63,876 nucleotides of DNA from Actinomycetales bacterium (GTDB lineage: Bacteria; Actinomycetota; Actinomycetes; Actinomycetales; JAHECE01): contig JARKOU010000086.1 in the NCBI GenBank assembly GCA_029975645.1, positions 1 to 63,876 on the forward strand. Direction: 5' to 3'. Positions 17,512-27,604 of the stretch are shown here, one piece after another. Numbering within the stretch: the first letter of the stretch is position 1; each line of letters opens with the position of its first letter. The translations under genes and the position numbers were made by a program. Below the pieces are notes generated by a model, which worked only from the letters and a program-made list of their open reading frames with translations, searched no databases and was not told the origin of the DNA.

Positions 17512-18461
17512 TGGCGGTCTCCGTCGGGTCGGCCCGTGGGGGGGAGCCGGGACCAGGGACGCGGCAGGCCGACGTGGACGTCGTCGTGGTCGGTTACCAC
17601 AGCCGCGATCTCGTCCTCAGCTGCCTCGACAGCCTCGGTCCTGCGGCTCCCGGACTCGCCGTCACGGTCACCGTCGCGGACAACCATTCGGGGGACGGCA
17701 CGGTCGCCGCGGTCCGCGCCAGGGGGGACGGTGCCCAGGCATTCGACATGGGCGAGAACGCCGGGTTCGGGCGGGCAAACAACCGGGCCATTGCCGGGGG
17801 GTCGGGCCGTTACGTCTTCGTGCTGAACCCTGACACGCGGGTGGCCCCGGATGCTCTTCGCCGACTCGTCGACTTCGCCGACGCCCATCCCGAGGCGGGA
17901 GTGGTCGCACCCCGGCTCCTGAACGCCGACGGAACCCCCCAGCGGACGGCGCGCGCCTTTCCCACGCCGACGGCCGCGCTCTTCGGCCGGCGCTCGCCCC
18001 TCACGCGCCGGTTCCCGCGCAACCGGTGGTCCCGCGCCTTTCTGGTCGAGGACCGACACACCGGCGAGGAGCCGTTCCGCGTCGACTGGGTCTCCGGTGC
18101 CGCGATGCTGCTCCCCCGTGCGGTCATGGAGGCCGTCGGTGGCTTCGACGAGCGCTTCTTCCTGTTCTGGGAGGACGCGGACCTCTGCAAGAGGATCGCG
18201 CGAACCGGCCGCACCACCTGGTGCGTGCCGGCGGCGGTCGTGGTCCACGACGAGGGCGGCACCCGGGGCCACGGCTGGAGCACGCGCACGATCGTTCTCT
18301 TCCACCGTGGCGCCTACCGCTACTGGGCCACTCATCATGCCCGCCACCCCTGGAACCCCGTGAGGTGGCTCGGCGGCCTGGCCCTTGCGGGCCGCGCCAC
18401 GCTGCTGATCCTCACCCAGTCGGTCAGGACCACCTACCGAGAGCAAAGGCCTTCCACATGA
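17511..18461 (+). CDS. GT2 family glycosyltransferase
   Basis: VDVVVVGYHSRDLVLSCLDSL...NAGFGRANNRAI...VFVLNPDTRV...GGFDERFFLFWEDADLCKRI. Confidence 0.9.
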   Translation: MAVSVGSARGGEPGPGTRQADVDVVVVGYHSRDLVLSCLDSLGPAAPGLAVTVTVADNHSGDGTVAAVRARGDGAQAFDMGENAGFGRANNRAIAGGSGRYVFVLNPDTRVAPDALRRLVDFADAHPEAGVVAPRLLNADGTPQRTARAFPTPTAALFGRRSPLTRRFPRNRWSRAFLVEDRHTGEEPFRVDWVSGAAMLLPRAVMEAVGGFDERFFLFWEDADLCKRIARTGRTTWCVPAAVVVHDEGGTRGHGWSTRTIVLFHRGAYRYWATHHARHPWNPVRWLGGLALAGRATLLILTQSVRTTYREQRPST

Positions 18462-19984
18462 CATCTGCAGCGACGCTCTGGAACCGGCACTGGCGGATCG
18501 TCACGGTGGCGGCTGTCGGCGCGCTCCTCGCGTTCGTCGGCTCATTCCTCGTCGACCCGACGTACACGTCCTCCACCCGTCTCCTCATCCACGGACGGGA
18601 TGCGACCTTCCTGTCCAGCACGGGGCAGGACCTCGCGAACCAGCCCGGCGTGATCGACTCCTCGCTCTCCCAGTCCCTGGCGTCCACCTACGCCGGCATC
18701 GCCACGAGCCGAGCAGTCGCGGAGACCGTGGTCGAGGATCTCGCGCTCGACGAACGCCCGGCCAAGTCCGGGCCGATCGCGATGATCGCGGGGGCTGCCG
18801 CCTGGGTCTACCGGTGCGGGCGGGCCTTCATCACCGCGGGCTACTGCGCCGCCGTGGATCCGTACGAGAAGGCGGTCGCCGAGGTCCAGGAGGGCACGTC
18901 GGCGCAGCCGCTCGGCACCAACGCAGGTTCTTCAGCCGGCACCACAGGGTCGTACGTGCTCGAGGTGACCTCGTCGGGGCGCAGCCCCGAGGAGGCCAAG
19001 GCCGTGACCGATGCGGTCGCGGACCAACTGGTCCTGACGAGCGCCTCGCGCTTCCAGACCGACTCGACGGACGTCATCGCGCGGCTGGAGACGCTGAGCG
19101 AGCAGGCTCAGCAGGAGGTGACGCAGCGCTCCCTGGAACTCGCGAACTTCCAGACAGCCAACGGGATCACCGCAGCCGACGGGGACCAAGTCCTCTCCGC
19201 GACGTCCCACGAGAACCTGAGCACCGAACTCGTCCAGGCCCAGGCCGAGGCCGCTGACCTGCAGGCGCAGCTGGCGTCGATTTCCACGAGCCTGCGCTCG
19301 ACTCCGCAGAACACGGACTCGTCGCAGACCATCGTGACGGGCCGCTCGACCACCGAGATGAACAGCCAGGCCACCAATCCGGTCTACAACGACCTGCTCG
19401 TCCAGCAGCGATCGCTCCAGGCGCAACTCGACGGCCAGCTCGCGCGGGTCGACGAGCTGCAGCGTGCGCTCGACGGCGCCGCGGCGCTCGCGGACAACGC
19501 GACTGCCGCGGAACTCGCGTCCCTCGCGGCAGCCGTCACGCGGGCGCAGCAGAACCTCGCCGACGTCGAACGGACGCTTCACGCGAGCCAGTTGACCGCG
19601 GCGCAGGGGCCGACCGATCTCACGCGGCTGGACGAGGCAGCCGCGCCCCCGTACCCAGCGGAGCCGAAGCGCTACATGTACCTCGCGCTCGGCCTTCTCA
19701 TCGGCGCGGTGGCGGGCGCCGTGCTCGCTGCTGAGGCGCGTCGGCGCGAGGTCTCGCCGATCGCTCCGCCGGACGAGGGCAGCCCGGTCGGAACAGCCAA
19801 TGCGGAGAACGAGCCGCTCGCCAACGTCCCGGATCCCGAGTGGGAGCCGGTCGGTGCGGCGAGGTCCACCGCTGCGCCGCAAGAACGGACGGACGCGCCG
19901 GCCAAAGCCGGTGGGAGGTCGGGCAACGGCTACACAACCCGACGCCCGAGCCTCTCCGACAGGTTGTTCGTCGATGACGTCTGA
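18458..19984 (+). CDS. Wzz/chain-length-determinant-type polysaccharide co-polymerase without kinase domain
   Basis: N- and C-terminal TM segments flanking coiled coil; YTSSTRLLIHGRD...AKAVTDAVADQLV...PAEPKRYMYLALGLLIGAVAGAVLAAEA. Confidence 0.85.
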   Translation: MTSAATLWNRHWRIVTVAAVGALLAFVGSFLVDPTYTSSTRLLIHGRDATFLSSTGQDLANQPGVIDSSLSQSLASTYAGIATSRAVAETVVEDLALDERPAKSGPIAMIAGAAAWVYRCGRAFITAGYCAAVDPYEKAVAEVQEGTSAQPLGTNAGSSAGTTGSYVLEVTSSGRSPEEAKAVTDAVADQLVLTSASRFQTDSTDVIARLETLSEQAQQEVTQRSLELANFQTANGITAADGDQVLSATSHENLSTELVQAQAEAADLQAQLASISTSLRSTPQNTDSSQTIVTGRSTTEMNSQATNPVYNDLLVQQRSLQAQLDGQLARVDELQRALDGAAALADNATAAELASLAAAVTRAQQNLADVERTLHASQLTAAQGPTDLTRLDEAAAPPYPAEPKRYMYLALGLLIGAVAGAVLAAEARRREVSPIAPPDEGSPVGTANAENEPLANVPDPEWEPVGAARSTAAPQERTDAPAKAGGRSGNGYTTRRPSLSDRLFVDDV

Positions 19985-21401
19985 CGTCCGCGGCCGGGTA
20001 GGCGCAGCCTCCCTCAGTGCGTCGTCCCAGCTCGGGGCGAAGGTTGTCCACCTCGTCCTCAACGTCGTGTCCAGCCTCGCCATCGTTCGGTACCTGGCCC
20101 CGGACGCCTATGGGACGTACGTTCTGGTGCTCACGATCGTCACGATGGCCGGGGTGGTGGCCGACTTCGGACTGCCCAAGCTCGCGGTCCGGGAGATGGT
20201 GCGGCCGGGGGAGGACGCCGACGCCGTCGCCGGGACGATCATCGGCATCCGGATAGCGCTGGCGGTGCTGGCGGTGCTCGCGTGCCAGGTGGCCGTGGCG
20301 CTCTTCGACCAGCCCCCGAGCGCACACCTCGCTGCGGGTGTGGCGTCGTTGGTGATCGTGGCCGACGCCGTGCTCGGGATCGTCGTGGTCCCCTTCCAGG
20401 TGAGCCTCGCCCAGCACTACGAGGCGGTGATCCGGGTGGTGGGCGAGGCCCTCGAGACCGGCCTGATCCTCGTCCTCGTGGCGCTGGGCGCCACCCTGCC
20501 GTGGCTGTTCGCACCCCCGGTGGTCGGGGTCGCCGTGGCGCTCGTTCTCGCCGTCTTCCTCAGCCGACGACGGTTCGCGCTCCATCCACGGTGGGTGCGC
20601 GCCAAGGTGCGTCCCATCCTGGTCGAGGCGCTGCCCCTCGGGCCTGCCCTGCTGGTCGGGGTGCTCTACCTCAAGCTCGACTCGTTCGTGGTGGCCGCCC
20701 TCCGACCGCCCGAGGACCTCGGCCTCTACGGCGCCGCGTACCAGCCGATCGAGTACCTGTTCCTGGGCACCGCCGTCATCATCAACGTGCTCTACCCGCT
20801 CGCGGCGCGGGCGTGGAGCGGGAACGAGGCCGAACGGTTCCGCGCGCTCTACCGTCGGGGCACGGAGGTCCTCGTCATCGCGACGCTCGTGGTCCCCGCG
20901 GTATTGGCCGTCCTGGCCCAGCCGATCGTCGAGGCTGCCTTCGGCACCGCGTACGACGGTGCGGTCCGACCGCTTCAGGTCCTCTCGATCGCGCTCGTGG
21001 TGATGGCGGTCAACGCCTGGCAGTCGCTCGTGCTGCTCTCCGGCGGCTACCAACGGCTGATCCTGCGGTACAACCTCGCCGCCCTGGCCTTCGCACTCGT
21101 GCTGTGTGGCGTGCTCGTCAGCATCATCGGCGTGGTCGGCGCGGCCATCTCCGCCCTCGCCACCGCCCTCTTCGTGCTGGTCGCCTCGACGGTGGCGGTC
21201 CACGGCCGGATGGCCGTGAGCCTCGACCCGGCCTGGATCGCTCGCGCGCTGCTCGTTGCGCTCGTCACGCTCGCCGTGGTGGCGGTCCTGACGTCGCTCG
21301 GTGTGCCGTGGATCCTCGCCGGGCTCCTCGCCGTGGCCGCGCACCTGCTCGCCGCCGTCGGGTTCGGCTTCCACCGCACCATCAGGGAGGCCATCGCATG
21401 A
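19974..21401 (+). CDS. Oligosaccharide flippase (Wzx-like)
   Basis: Polytopic; SQLGAKVVHLVLNVVSSLAIVRYLAPDAYGTYVLVLTIVTMAGVVADFGLPKLAVREM. Confidence 0.88.
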   Translation: MTSDVRGRVGAASLSASSQLGAKVVHLVLNVVSSLAIVRYLAPDAYGTYVLVLTIVTMAGVVADFGLPKLAVREMVRPGEDADAVAGTIIGIRIALAVLAVLACQVAVALFDQPPSAHLAAGVASLVIVADAVLGIVVVPFQVSLAQHYEAVIRVVGEALETGLILVLVALGATLPWLFAPPVVGVAVALVLAVFLSRRRFALHPRWVRAKVRPILVEALPLGPALLVGVLYLKLDSFVVAALRPPEDLGLYGAAYQPIEYLFLGTAVIINVLYPLAARAWSGNEAERFRALYRRGTEVLVIATLVVPAVLAVLAQPIVEAAFGTAYDGAVRPLQVLSIALVVMAVNAWQSLVLLSGGYQRLILRYNLAALAFALVLCGVLVSIIGVVGAAISALATALFVLVASTVAVHGRMAVSLDPAWIARALLVALVTLAVVAVLTSLGVPWILAGLLAVAAHLLAAVGFGFHRTIREAIA

Positions 21402-22408
21402 CGACCCCACAGGCAACACCCGCGTCGCCGTCGGTCTCCGTGATCTTCCCGACCTACAACCGGGCGGACGTGGTGCGGACCACGATCGAGCGCTTCCTCG
21501 CGCAGGAGTACCCGCGGGACCGCCTCGAGATCCTGGTCGCGGACAACTCGACGGATGAGACGCCGGACATGGTCCGGCGCATGTCGGCCGAATCGGACGT
21601 CGACGTCCGTCTGCTCGCCAGTGGCGAACGCCTGCCTGCGGTCAAGCGCAACCAGGCGCTCCGCGCGGCCGACGGCGACCTCGTTATCTTCATGAACGAC
21701 GACGTCTGGGTGCGGCCCGACTTCGTCCGAACCCACGTCGCGGCCCATGCGCGGTACCAGGACCCGGTGGCGGTGGTCGGCCTCGTGGAGCAGTCGTCGG
21801 CGATGCCACGCACGCCCTTCATCGAGTGGTACCAGCCGTTTGCCTACCACGAGATCACCGACAGGGCCGGACTGCCGGTGTCCTACCGCTACCACTGGTC
21901 GATGAACCTCAGCATGCCGCGGCGCGTGCTGCTGGAACGGAACCTCGTGTTCCACGAGGACTGGGCCGAGATCGGGCACGAGGACGTCGAGCTCGGGTAT
22001 CGGTGGACGCGCGCCGGCTACCAGGTGATCTACGAGCCGCGGGCTTGGGGTGAGCACTACCACCCGCACGACCTCGCGAGCGCATGCCGGTTGCAGGCCT
22101 CGATCGGTCGTGGGCTGCGGGACCTCGAGGTGCTCATTCCCGAGCGAGACCTGCTCGAGCGGTACGGGGTGCTGTCCCGGGCGGCGTCGCCACGGGCGAT
22201 GGCACGTATGGCAGTGCGCACCGCGCTCTTCAACCGCTTCACGGTTCCCGTGCTCCAACCGCGGCTGGAGTCCGTGGACCGGCGCAGCCGGCTCGCCGAG
22301 TGGAGCTACTGGAAGGTCATGCTCCACCACACCCAACGTGCCTACCGGACCACGCCGCCGCGGCGTCCGGCTCCGACGCCGACTGCTCCCGTGGGAGGTC
22401 ACGGGTGA
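21398..22408 (+). CDS. GT2 family glycosyltransferase
   Basis: SVSVIFPTYNRADVVRTTIERFLAQEYP...VKRNQALRAADGDLVIFMNDDVWV...GHEDVELGYRW. Confidence 0.9.
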   Translation: MTTPQATPASPSVSVIFPTYNRADVVRTTIERFLAQEYPRDRLEILVADNSTDETPDMVRRMSAESDVDVRLLASGERLPAVKRNQALRAADGDLVIFMNDDVWVRPDFVRTHVAAHARYQDPVAVVGLVEQSSAMPRTPFIEWYQPFAYHEITDRAGLPVSYRYHWSMNLSMPRRVLLERNLVFHEDWAEIGHEDVELGYRWTRAGYQVIYEPRAWGEHYHPHDLASACRLQASIGRGLRDLEVLIPERDLLERYGVLSRAASPRAMARMAVRTALFNRFTVPVLQPRLESVDRRSRLAEWSYWKVMLHHTQRAYRTTPPRRPAPTPTAPVGGHG

Positions 22409-25400
22409 GCGCGCCCGCGGGCACGGCCCGCCGCGCCGGCGCGGGCTGGGGCGCCGTGGTGATCTGGGCCTTCGTCGCTGCGGTTGCGGCCTTCGGCCTG
22501 GCCCGGCTGGGGACGTCGGCTCTCTACGTGGTGGGCGGGCTCATCGCGGCCGCCGCGCTCGCTTACGCACTGCGTGCGGAACTGCGCCCGCCTGTGATCG
22601 CGGCGCTCGCGCGGATCTTCCCGCCGGAGACGGCGCCGAACCCCGGCGCGGGGCAGCGTCCACGCGCTGCGCGCCCGGGAGCGGCCGGGGTCGCGATGGT
22701 TGCGGTGCTCGGAGTGCTTTCTGCCGGTCTGGCCTTCGTGGTCGCCGGACGCGGCACGATGGCAATCGCGGGTGTCGTGGCACTGCTCGTCCTCGGCGTC
22801 ACCGCGGTGCTGGTGTGGCCGCTCGTGCTCGAGGTGGTCTCCGGCCCCGGAGGTCGCGCGCCCGACGGCGTTCGTGCCCCCGACGGCGTTCGTGCCCTTG
22901 ACGGCGTTCGTGGGCCGCGCGCACGGGTCGCCGGCACGGTCACCCAAGGGGCCGCCGGGCCTGGGACAGGAGGGACCTCCGGGCCGCGGCAGGTGACCGG
23001 GGCGCTCCTCGTGGGCGCCGTCGGGGCCGCGATCGCCTGGATGGCGGCCACTCTGGGCATGAAGGGTCTCGTGGCGGTCGTCGGGGCGATCGCGCTGGTC
23101 GGGCTGCTGACCTACGTGCGCGACCGGGCTGTCTTCTTCACGTTCGCTGCCGTCGCGTCGCTGACGATCGTGCTGCACAAGTCGATCGGCCCGCAGGACA
23201 CGCAGTTGTCGGGCGGGGCGATCGCGGTGTACGTGACCACCTTCGACCTGATGATCGTGCTGCTCTACGCCCTCTGGTGGCGCGAGGGCACGCTCGTCTC
23301 CGACGTCCGGCGTGCGATCCGCCAACCGGCGGTCTGGATCCCGCTCGCCGGGGTCGCGCTCTTCCTCCCGAGCCTCCTCGTGGCGCCGAGCCTCAGCCAC
23401 TCCGCGGCGGAACTGGTCCGGATGGGCTGGATGTACCTGCTCTTCCTCTATGTGGCCGTGCGCGTCCGAACTCGTCGGCACATCGGGGCGCTTCTCGCCG
23501 GGCTCGTGGTCTTCGTCGCGGTCGAACTCGTCGTCGTGGTCCTGCAATGGCGCACCGGCGGCGTGCTCGGGCTCTCGTTCCTCGGCGTGCCCACCCAACT
23601 CGGCGACCGGGTCACGGACTCCGGCGCGATCGGGCGGCCCTTCGGCACGATCATCCATCCCGTCTTCATGGCCGCGGCGCTCGGGACCGTCGCGATGGTG
23701 GCGCTCGCGTTCGCGCTGGCCCTGCGGCGGTCCCTGACGAAGGTCGTCGCCACCGGCGTCGTCGGTGCCTGCCTCGCGTGCATGTGGTTCGCGCACACGA
23801 GAGCCTCGCTGGTCGCCGCTCTGATGGTCGGCGCTGTCGTGGTCGCGGTGGCCCTGCGGCGGGGCTGGATCCAGTTGTCGACCATCGGCCGGATCGCCCT
23901 GATCGGAGCGGGGTTCGCGGCGGTCTTCTGGAGTCGGATCAGCGAGAAGTTCGTCGAGAACTTCCGTACGGGTCACTTCCTCGAGGAGGTGGACTCGCGT
24001 CTGGAACTCAACGAGATCGCGGCCCGGATGATCCACGACCACCTCCTGCTCGGCGTCGGCCTGAACAACCACGAAGTGGTGCTCCCGCGGTACGAGGCGA
24101 ATCCAGTGATCTTCTTCGGTCACCCCGTCCACAACCTCTACCTCCTGGTCCTCTCGGAGACGGGGATCGTGGGCTTCGCCGGCCTGGTTCTGGTGGGTGT
24201 CGCGATGTACGACGTCGCGCTGCGGCTGGCCCGAAGCCGGGACTTGCTGTACGGAACCCTCGGCGTCGGCATCGCCGCGGCCATGGCGTTCCTCATGATC
24301 GAGGAGATCCTCGGATTCTCCCTCCGGCAGGACATCCCGCTCGCCCTGTACTGGCTGCTCGCCGGACTCGCCGTCGCGGCCGCGCGGCAGTCCGGGATGC
24401 CGTGGCCGGCGTGGGGAGGTCGCCGCTCGGAGATCGCCCCGCGGTCGGGACCGGTTCGGTCGGGACCGGTTCGGTCGGAGCCGGTCCACCTCGGGGCCGG
24501 CGGCACGGCACGGGATTCGGCCCGGCCCGGTGCGACGGCCGGCCGTCGGTTGCGGACGGCTCGCGCGTCCGGGGCGATCGCGATCCTCGCCGTCGGCGGG
24601 CTCCTCATCGCGCCGGGCGCGAGCACGGGCGCGGCGGCCGCCGGAGCACGGCTCGTAGCGGCCGTCCGGGGGGCGGCGTCGGCTGCGCTCGTCTTCACTG
24701 CGGTGGAGCGCGCGACCGGCGCCCACGGGATCTACACGGCGGCCGCGGACGGGAGCGGTGTGCGCCGCATCACCCCCGACGACGGCAGGTTGTACAGCTG
24801 GCCGCGCTGGGCATTCGGCAACACCAAGATCGTCTACACGGTGCGGTCCGGCCCTCCCGGCTCACCGGAGTCCATCGCTCTGATGAACCCCGACGGGTCG
24901 GACCCGCAGGTGCTCCAGGAGTTCGACTTCCGGATCGGCCAGCCGTCGGTTGACCCGAGCGGCCGTTGGGTGGTCTTCACCGGGACGGCGCCGTGGTTCC
25001 CGCAGGTCGCGCTCTTCCAGATGGACCTGGCGACGGGAGAGAGCACCAACCTGACCGCTGAGACGGTGCCCGTGGGCGGGTTCGACTCAGACCCCTTCGT
25101 GACCGCCGAGGGCGACGGGATCGTCTTTGTCTGGACCCAGGGGGCCAGCGGTGCGGCGATCGCCGAGATGGACCCCGACGGGTCCGTGCGGCGAACCGTC
25201 ACCGACGACGCCTGGTTCAACACCGACCCCGGCGTGTCTCCCGACGGTTCGCAGATCGTCATCGCCTCCTACCGTGGGTCCGGCACGCCGTCGTCGCAGG
25301 AGAACGGGGACATCTCCACGGTCAAGCCCGGCGACTGGAACATTGTCGTCCGGCCTCGCCATGGCGGCGAGGAGACGGTGCTCACCGAGGGTGCCGACTG

Positions 25401-26655
25401 CACGGTCCGATCCGTCGAGGACCCGTGCGAGGTCCAGGAGATGTCCGGATTCGTGCCGAGGTTCACGCCCGACGGTCACTCGGTCACCTTCACCGGCGCC
25501 ATCGACGACCGGCACACGGTCATCGCGGCGATCGACGTCGACGGCGGGAATCCGCGCCTGATCCTCAGCCGGGACGACCTCGCGATCGACTGGTTCGACT
25601 GGACTCAGACCGGGGGCGCCTCGACGTCGACCGGTCACATCGGTACCGAGACGCGCGATTCCCGGCTCCTCGTCGTCACAGCCCGTCCGGACGGCACCCG
25701 CTACCTGATGTCGGCGTCGTCGGACCTCATGCACCGCACAGAGATCCCGCTCGAGCACGACCTCCAGCCGTTGGAGGCGTCCTGGGGTCCGGACGGCAGG
25801 ACGATCGTCTTCACCGCCGAGGTGCCGGAGGGGCCGACCCAGGACCCGCACCCGGCCGCTCCGGCCGGGCAGACCCGACGAGAGCACGTCTCGCTGGATG
25901 CGCTCGACCCGGTGGCGACGGCGTTGCGCGCCGACCGGGTGGCAGATCTCGACCCCAACTTCTCGAGGCGGCAGGTCTTCGTCCGGTCGCCGGACGGATC
26001 GGTCCGGCAAGTGACCGACCCGTGGATCGAGGACTGGCGGGACGGCCTGGTGGCCGGGGACGCGCGGGGCAACACCAACCCGGTGCTCACGCCGGACGGC
26101 CGGTCCGTGATCGTGACGAATACGTCCACGCTGACGGGTGAGTCCTTCCTGCTGCGCATCGACCTCGGAACCGGGGCGGTGGTCAACCTCACGAATGCGA
26201 CTGCGGGTGCGGTGTCCACCGACGACGGCCAGCCGAGCCTGTCTCCGGACGGCTCACGGCTTGCCTTCGCGTGGACGGAAGGTGGGCTCCGGTCGATCTA
26301 CTCGATGGATGCCGAGACGGGACTCGACGTGAAGGCCCTGAGTTCCGCCGACGACGCGGCGAGCATGCCCGCATGGTCCCCGGACGGCGAATCGCTCGTC
26401 TACGTGAGCGAACGGGCGGAGGGCGGCAGCGTCGTGCGGATCCCGCTCGACGGTGGCGGGGACGGCGAGACGGTCCTGAGCGCACAGGTGCCCGCCTGGG
26501 GTCCGGTCGTGACGCCGGAGGCCGACCGGGTCCTCTACCTCGCGGCGGCGGGGAACGTCATCGGCCTCTACCGCGCGCCCGCCGACGGCGACGGCGCCCC
26601 GCGGCTGATCCAGCCCGATCCCGTGCACAACTACTTCGACGTCGATGTGAGGTGA
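22405..26655 (+). CDS. O-antigen ligase/Wzy-like polytopic domain fused to C-terminal PD40/TolB-like beta-propeller
   Basis: Single uninterrupted ORF (about 1416 aa from GTG 22405). N-half polytopic with O-antigen-ligase-like region (RPFGTIIHPVFMAAAL...HTRASLVAAL...LGVGLNNHEVVLPRY...HPVHNLYLLVLSETGIVG); C-half repeated PDGxxxVF propeller blades. Confidence 0.85.
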   Translation: MSAPAGTARRAGAGWGAVVIWAFVAAVAAFGLARLGTSALYVVGGLIAAAALAYALRAELRPPVIAALARIFPPETAPNPGAGQRPRAARPGAAGVAMVAVLGVLSAGLAFVVAGRGTMAIAGVVALLVLGVTAVLVWPLVLEVVSGPGGRAPDGVRAPDGVRALDGVRGPRARVAGTVTQGAAGPGTGGTSGPRQVTGALLVGAVGAAIAWMAATLGMKGLVAVVGAIALVGLLTYVRDRAVFFTFAAVASLTIVLHKSIGPQDTQLSGGAIAVYVTTFDLMIVLLYALWWREGTLVSDVRRAIRQPAVWIPLAGVALFLPSLLVAPSLSHSAAELVRMGWMYLLFLYVAVRVRTRRHIGALLAGLVVFVAVELVVVVLQWRTGGVLGLSFLGVPTQLGDRVTDSGAIGRPFGTIIHPVFMAAALGTVAMVALAFALALRRSLTKVVATGVVGACLACMWFAHTRASLVAALMVGAVVVAVALRRGWIQLSTIGRIALIGAGFAAVFWSRISEKFVENFRTGHFLEEVDSRLELNEIAARMIHDHLLLGVGLNNHEVVLPRYEANPVIFFGHPVHNLYLLVLSETGIVGFAGLVLVGVAMYDVALRLARSRDLLYGTLGVGIAAAMAFLMIEEILGFSLRQDIPLALYWLLAGLAVAAARQSGMPWPAWGGRRSEIAPRSGPVRSGPVRSEPVHLGAGGTARDSARPGATAGRRLRTARASGAIAILAVGGLLIAPGASTGAAAAGARLVAAVRGAASAALVFTAVERATGAHGIYTAAADGSGVRRITPDDGRLYSWPRWAFGNTKIVYTVRSGPPGSPESIALMNPDGSDPQVLQEFDFRIGQPSVDPSGRWVVFTGTAPWFPQVALFQMDLATGESTNLTAETVPVGGFDSDPFVTAEGDGIVFVWTQGASGAAIAEMDPDGSVRRTVTDDAWFNTDPGVSPDGSQIVIASYRGSGTPSSQENGDISTVKPGDWNIVVRPRHGGEETVLTEGADCTVRSVEDPCEVQEMSGFVPRFTPDGHSVTFTGAIDDRHTVIAAIDVDGGNPRLILSRDDLAIDWFDWTQTGGASTSTGHIGTETRDSRLLVVTARPDGTRYLMSASSDLMHRTEIPLEHDLQPLEASWGPDGRTIVFTAEVPEGPTQDPHPAAPAGQTRREHVSLDALDPVATALRADRVADLDPNFSRRQVFVRSPDGSVRQVTDPWIEDWRDGLVAGDARGNTNPVLTPDGRSVIVTNTSTLTGESFLLRIDLGTGAVVNLTNATAGAVSTDDGQPSLSPDGSRLAFAWTEGGLRSIYSMDAETGLDVKALSSADDAASMPAWSPDGESLVYVSERAEGGSVVRIPLDGGGDGETVLSAQVPAWGPVVTPEADRVLYLAAAGNVIGLYRAPADGDGAPRLIQPDPVHNYFDVDVR

Positions 26656-26659
26656 CGGG

Positions 26660-27604
26660 TTGACAGCCCTCGACTGCGATCTGACGACCGTGATCGTGAA
26701 CTGGAACACGGTCGGCCTCCTCGACGACTGCCTGGCCAGTGTCCGCGCGGCGACGCCGCCCGGCCTCCGGAACGAGATCGTCGTCGTCGACAACGGCTCG
26801 GTGGACGGGTCGGTCGAGCACCTGAGCGACGCGTGGCCGGACGTGCGGGTGATCGCGAACGCGGAGAACGTCGGGTTCTGCCGCGCCAACAACCAGGCGA
26901 TCCGGGAGAGCGCAGCACCCGTCGTCCTGCTCGTGAACACGGACGCGCGGCTGCGCGACGACACCATCACCACACTGCTGCGGTACTTCCGGCAGGACGA
27001 GAGGGCGGCCGTGGTCGGACCACGGCTCGTCTACGGCGACGGCACCTTCCAGCGGTGGACCGCGGGACGTCTGCCCGGCCCGCTCGCCATGGGGGTGTTC
27101 CTCCTCGGCCTCGATCGCGTCGGCCCAGATCGCCTGCGGCGCCGGGGTGTCTACCTCGCGGAGGACACCGGCTCCCCGTTCCGGCCGGACTGGGTCTCGA
27201 GTGCCGTCATGGCCGTCCGGCGCTCAGCGCTCGACGAGATCGGCCTCCTCGACGAGCGGATCTTCGTCTACATGGACGACGTCGACCTCTGTGCACGTGC
27301 AGGTGACGCCGGTTGGCACGTCTGGTACGCGGCCGACGCGACCGCGACCCACTTCATGGGCGCCTCGTCCAAGCGCGCCACCGGGCGGGTCTCGCCGGAA
27401 GCGCTCCGCGCACTCAACCGGTGGTACGTCCGCAGGCACGGACGCCTCGCCGGCGTCGGGCTCCGGGCGGTCGAGGTCGCCGGTTTCGGGGCCCGCACTG
27501 TGCTCAACGGCCTCCTGGCCGTCGGACGGCGCCCGGACGCCCGCGGCCGTCTCACCGTCCATGCCACCCACCTCCGACTCGCCCTGGAGCCCATCGATGC
27601 CTGA
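26660..27604 (+). CDS. GT2 family glycosyltransferase (rhamnosyltransferase-like)
   Basis: LTTVIVNWNTVGLLDDCLASV...NVGFCRANNQAI...LLVNTDARL...DERIFVYMDDVDLCARA; TTG start. Confidence 0.88.
   Translation: MTALDCDLTTVIVNWNTVGLLDDCLASVRAATPPGLRNEIVVVDNGSVDGSVEHLSDAWPDVRVIANAENVGFCRANNQAIRESAAPVVLLVNTDARLRDDTITTLLRYFRQDERAAVVGPRLVYGDGTFQRWTAGRLPGPLAMGVFLLGLDRVGPDRLRRRGVYLAEDTGSPFRPDWVSSAVMAVRRSALDEIGLLDERIFVYMDDVDLCARAGDAGWHVWYAADATATHFMGASSKRATGRVSPEALRALNRWYVRRHGRLAGVGLRAVEVAGFGARTVLNGLLAVGRRPDARGRLTVHATHLRLALEPIDA

Noticed and set aside
19698-24726. Large minus-strand ORFs (573 aa, 775 aa) antisense to wzx/GT2/wzy region
   Set aside because: His/Asp/Glu/Arg-rich shadow composition; plus strand carries conserved membrane and GT motifs.
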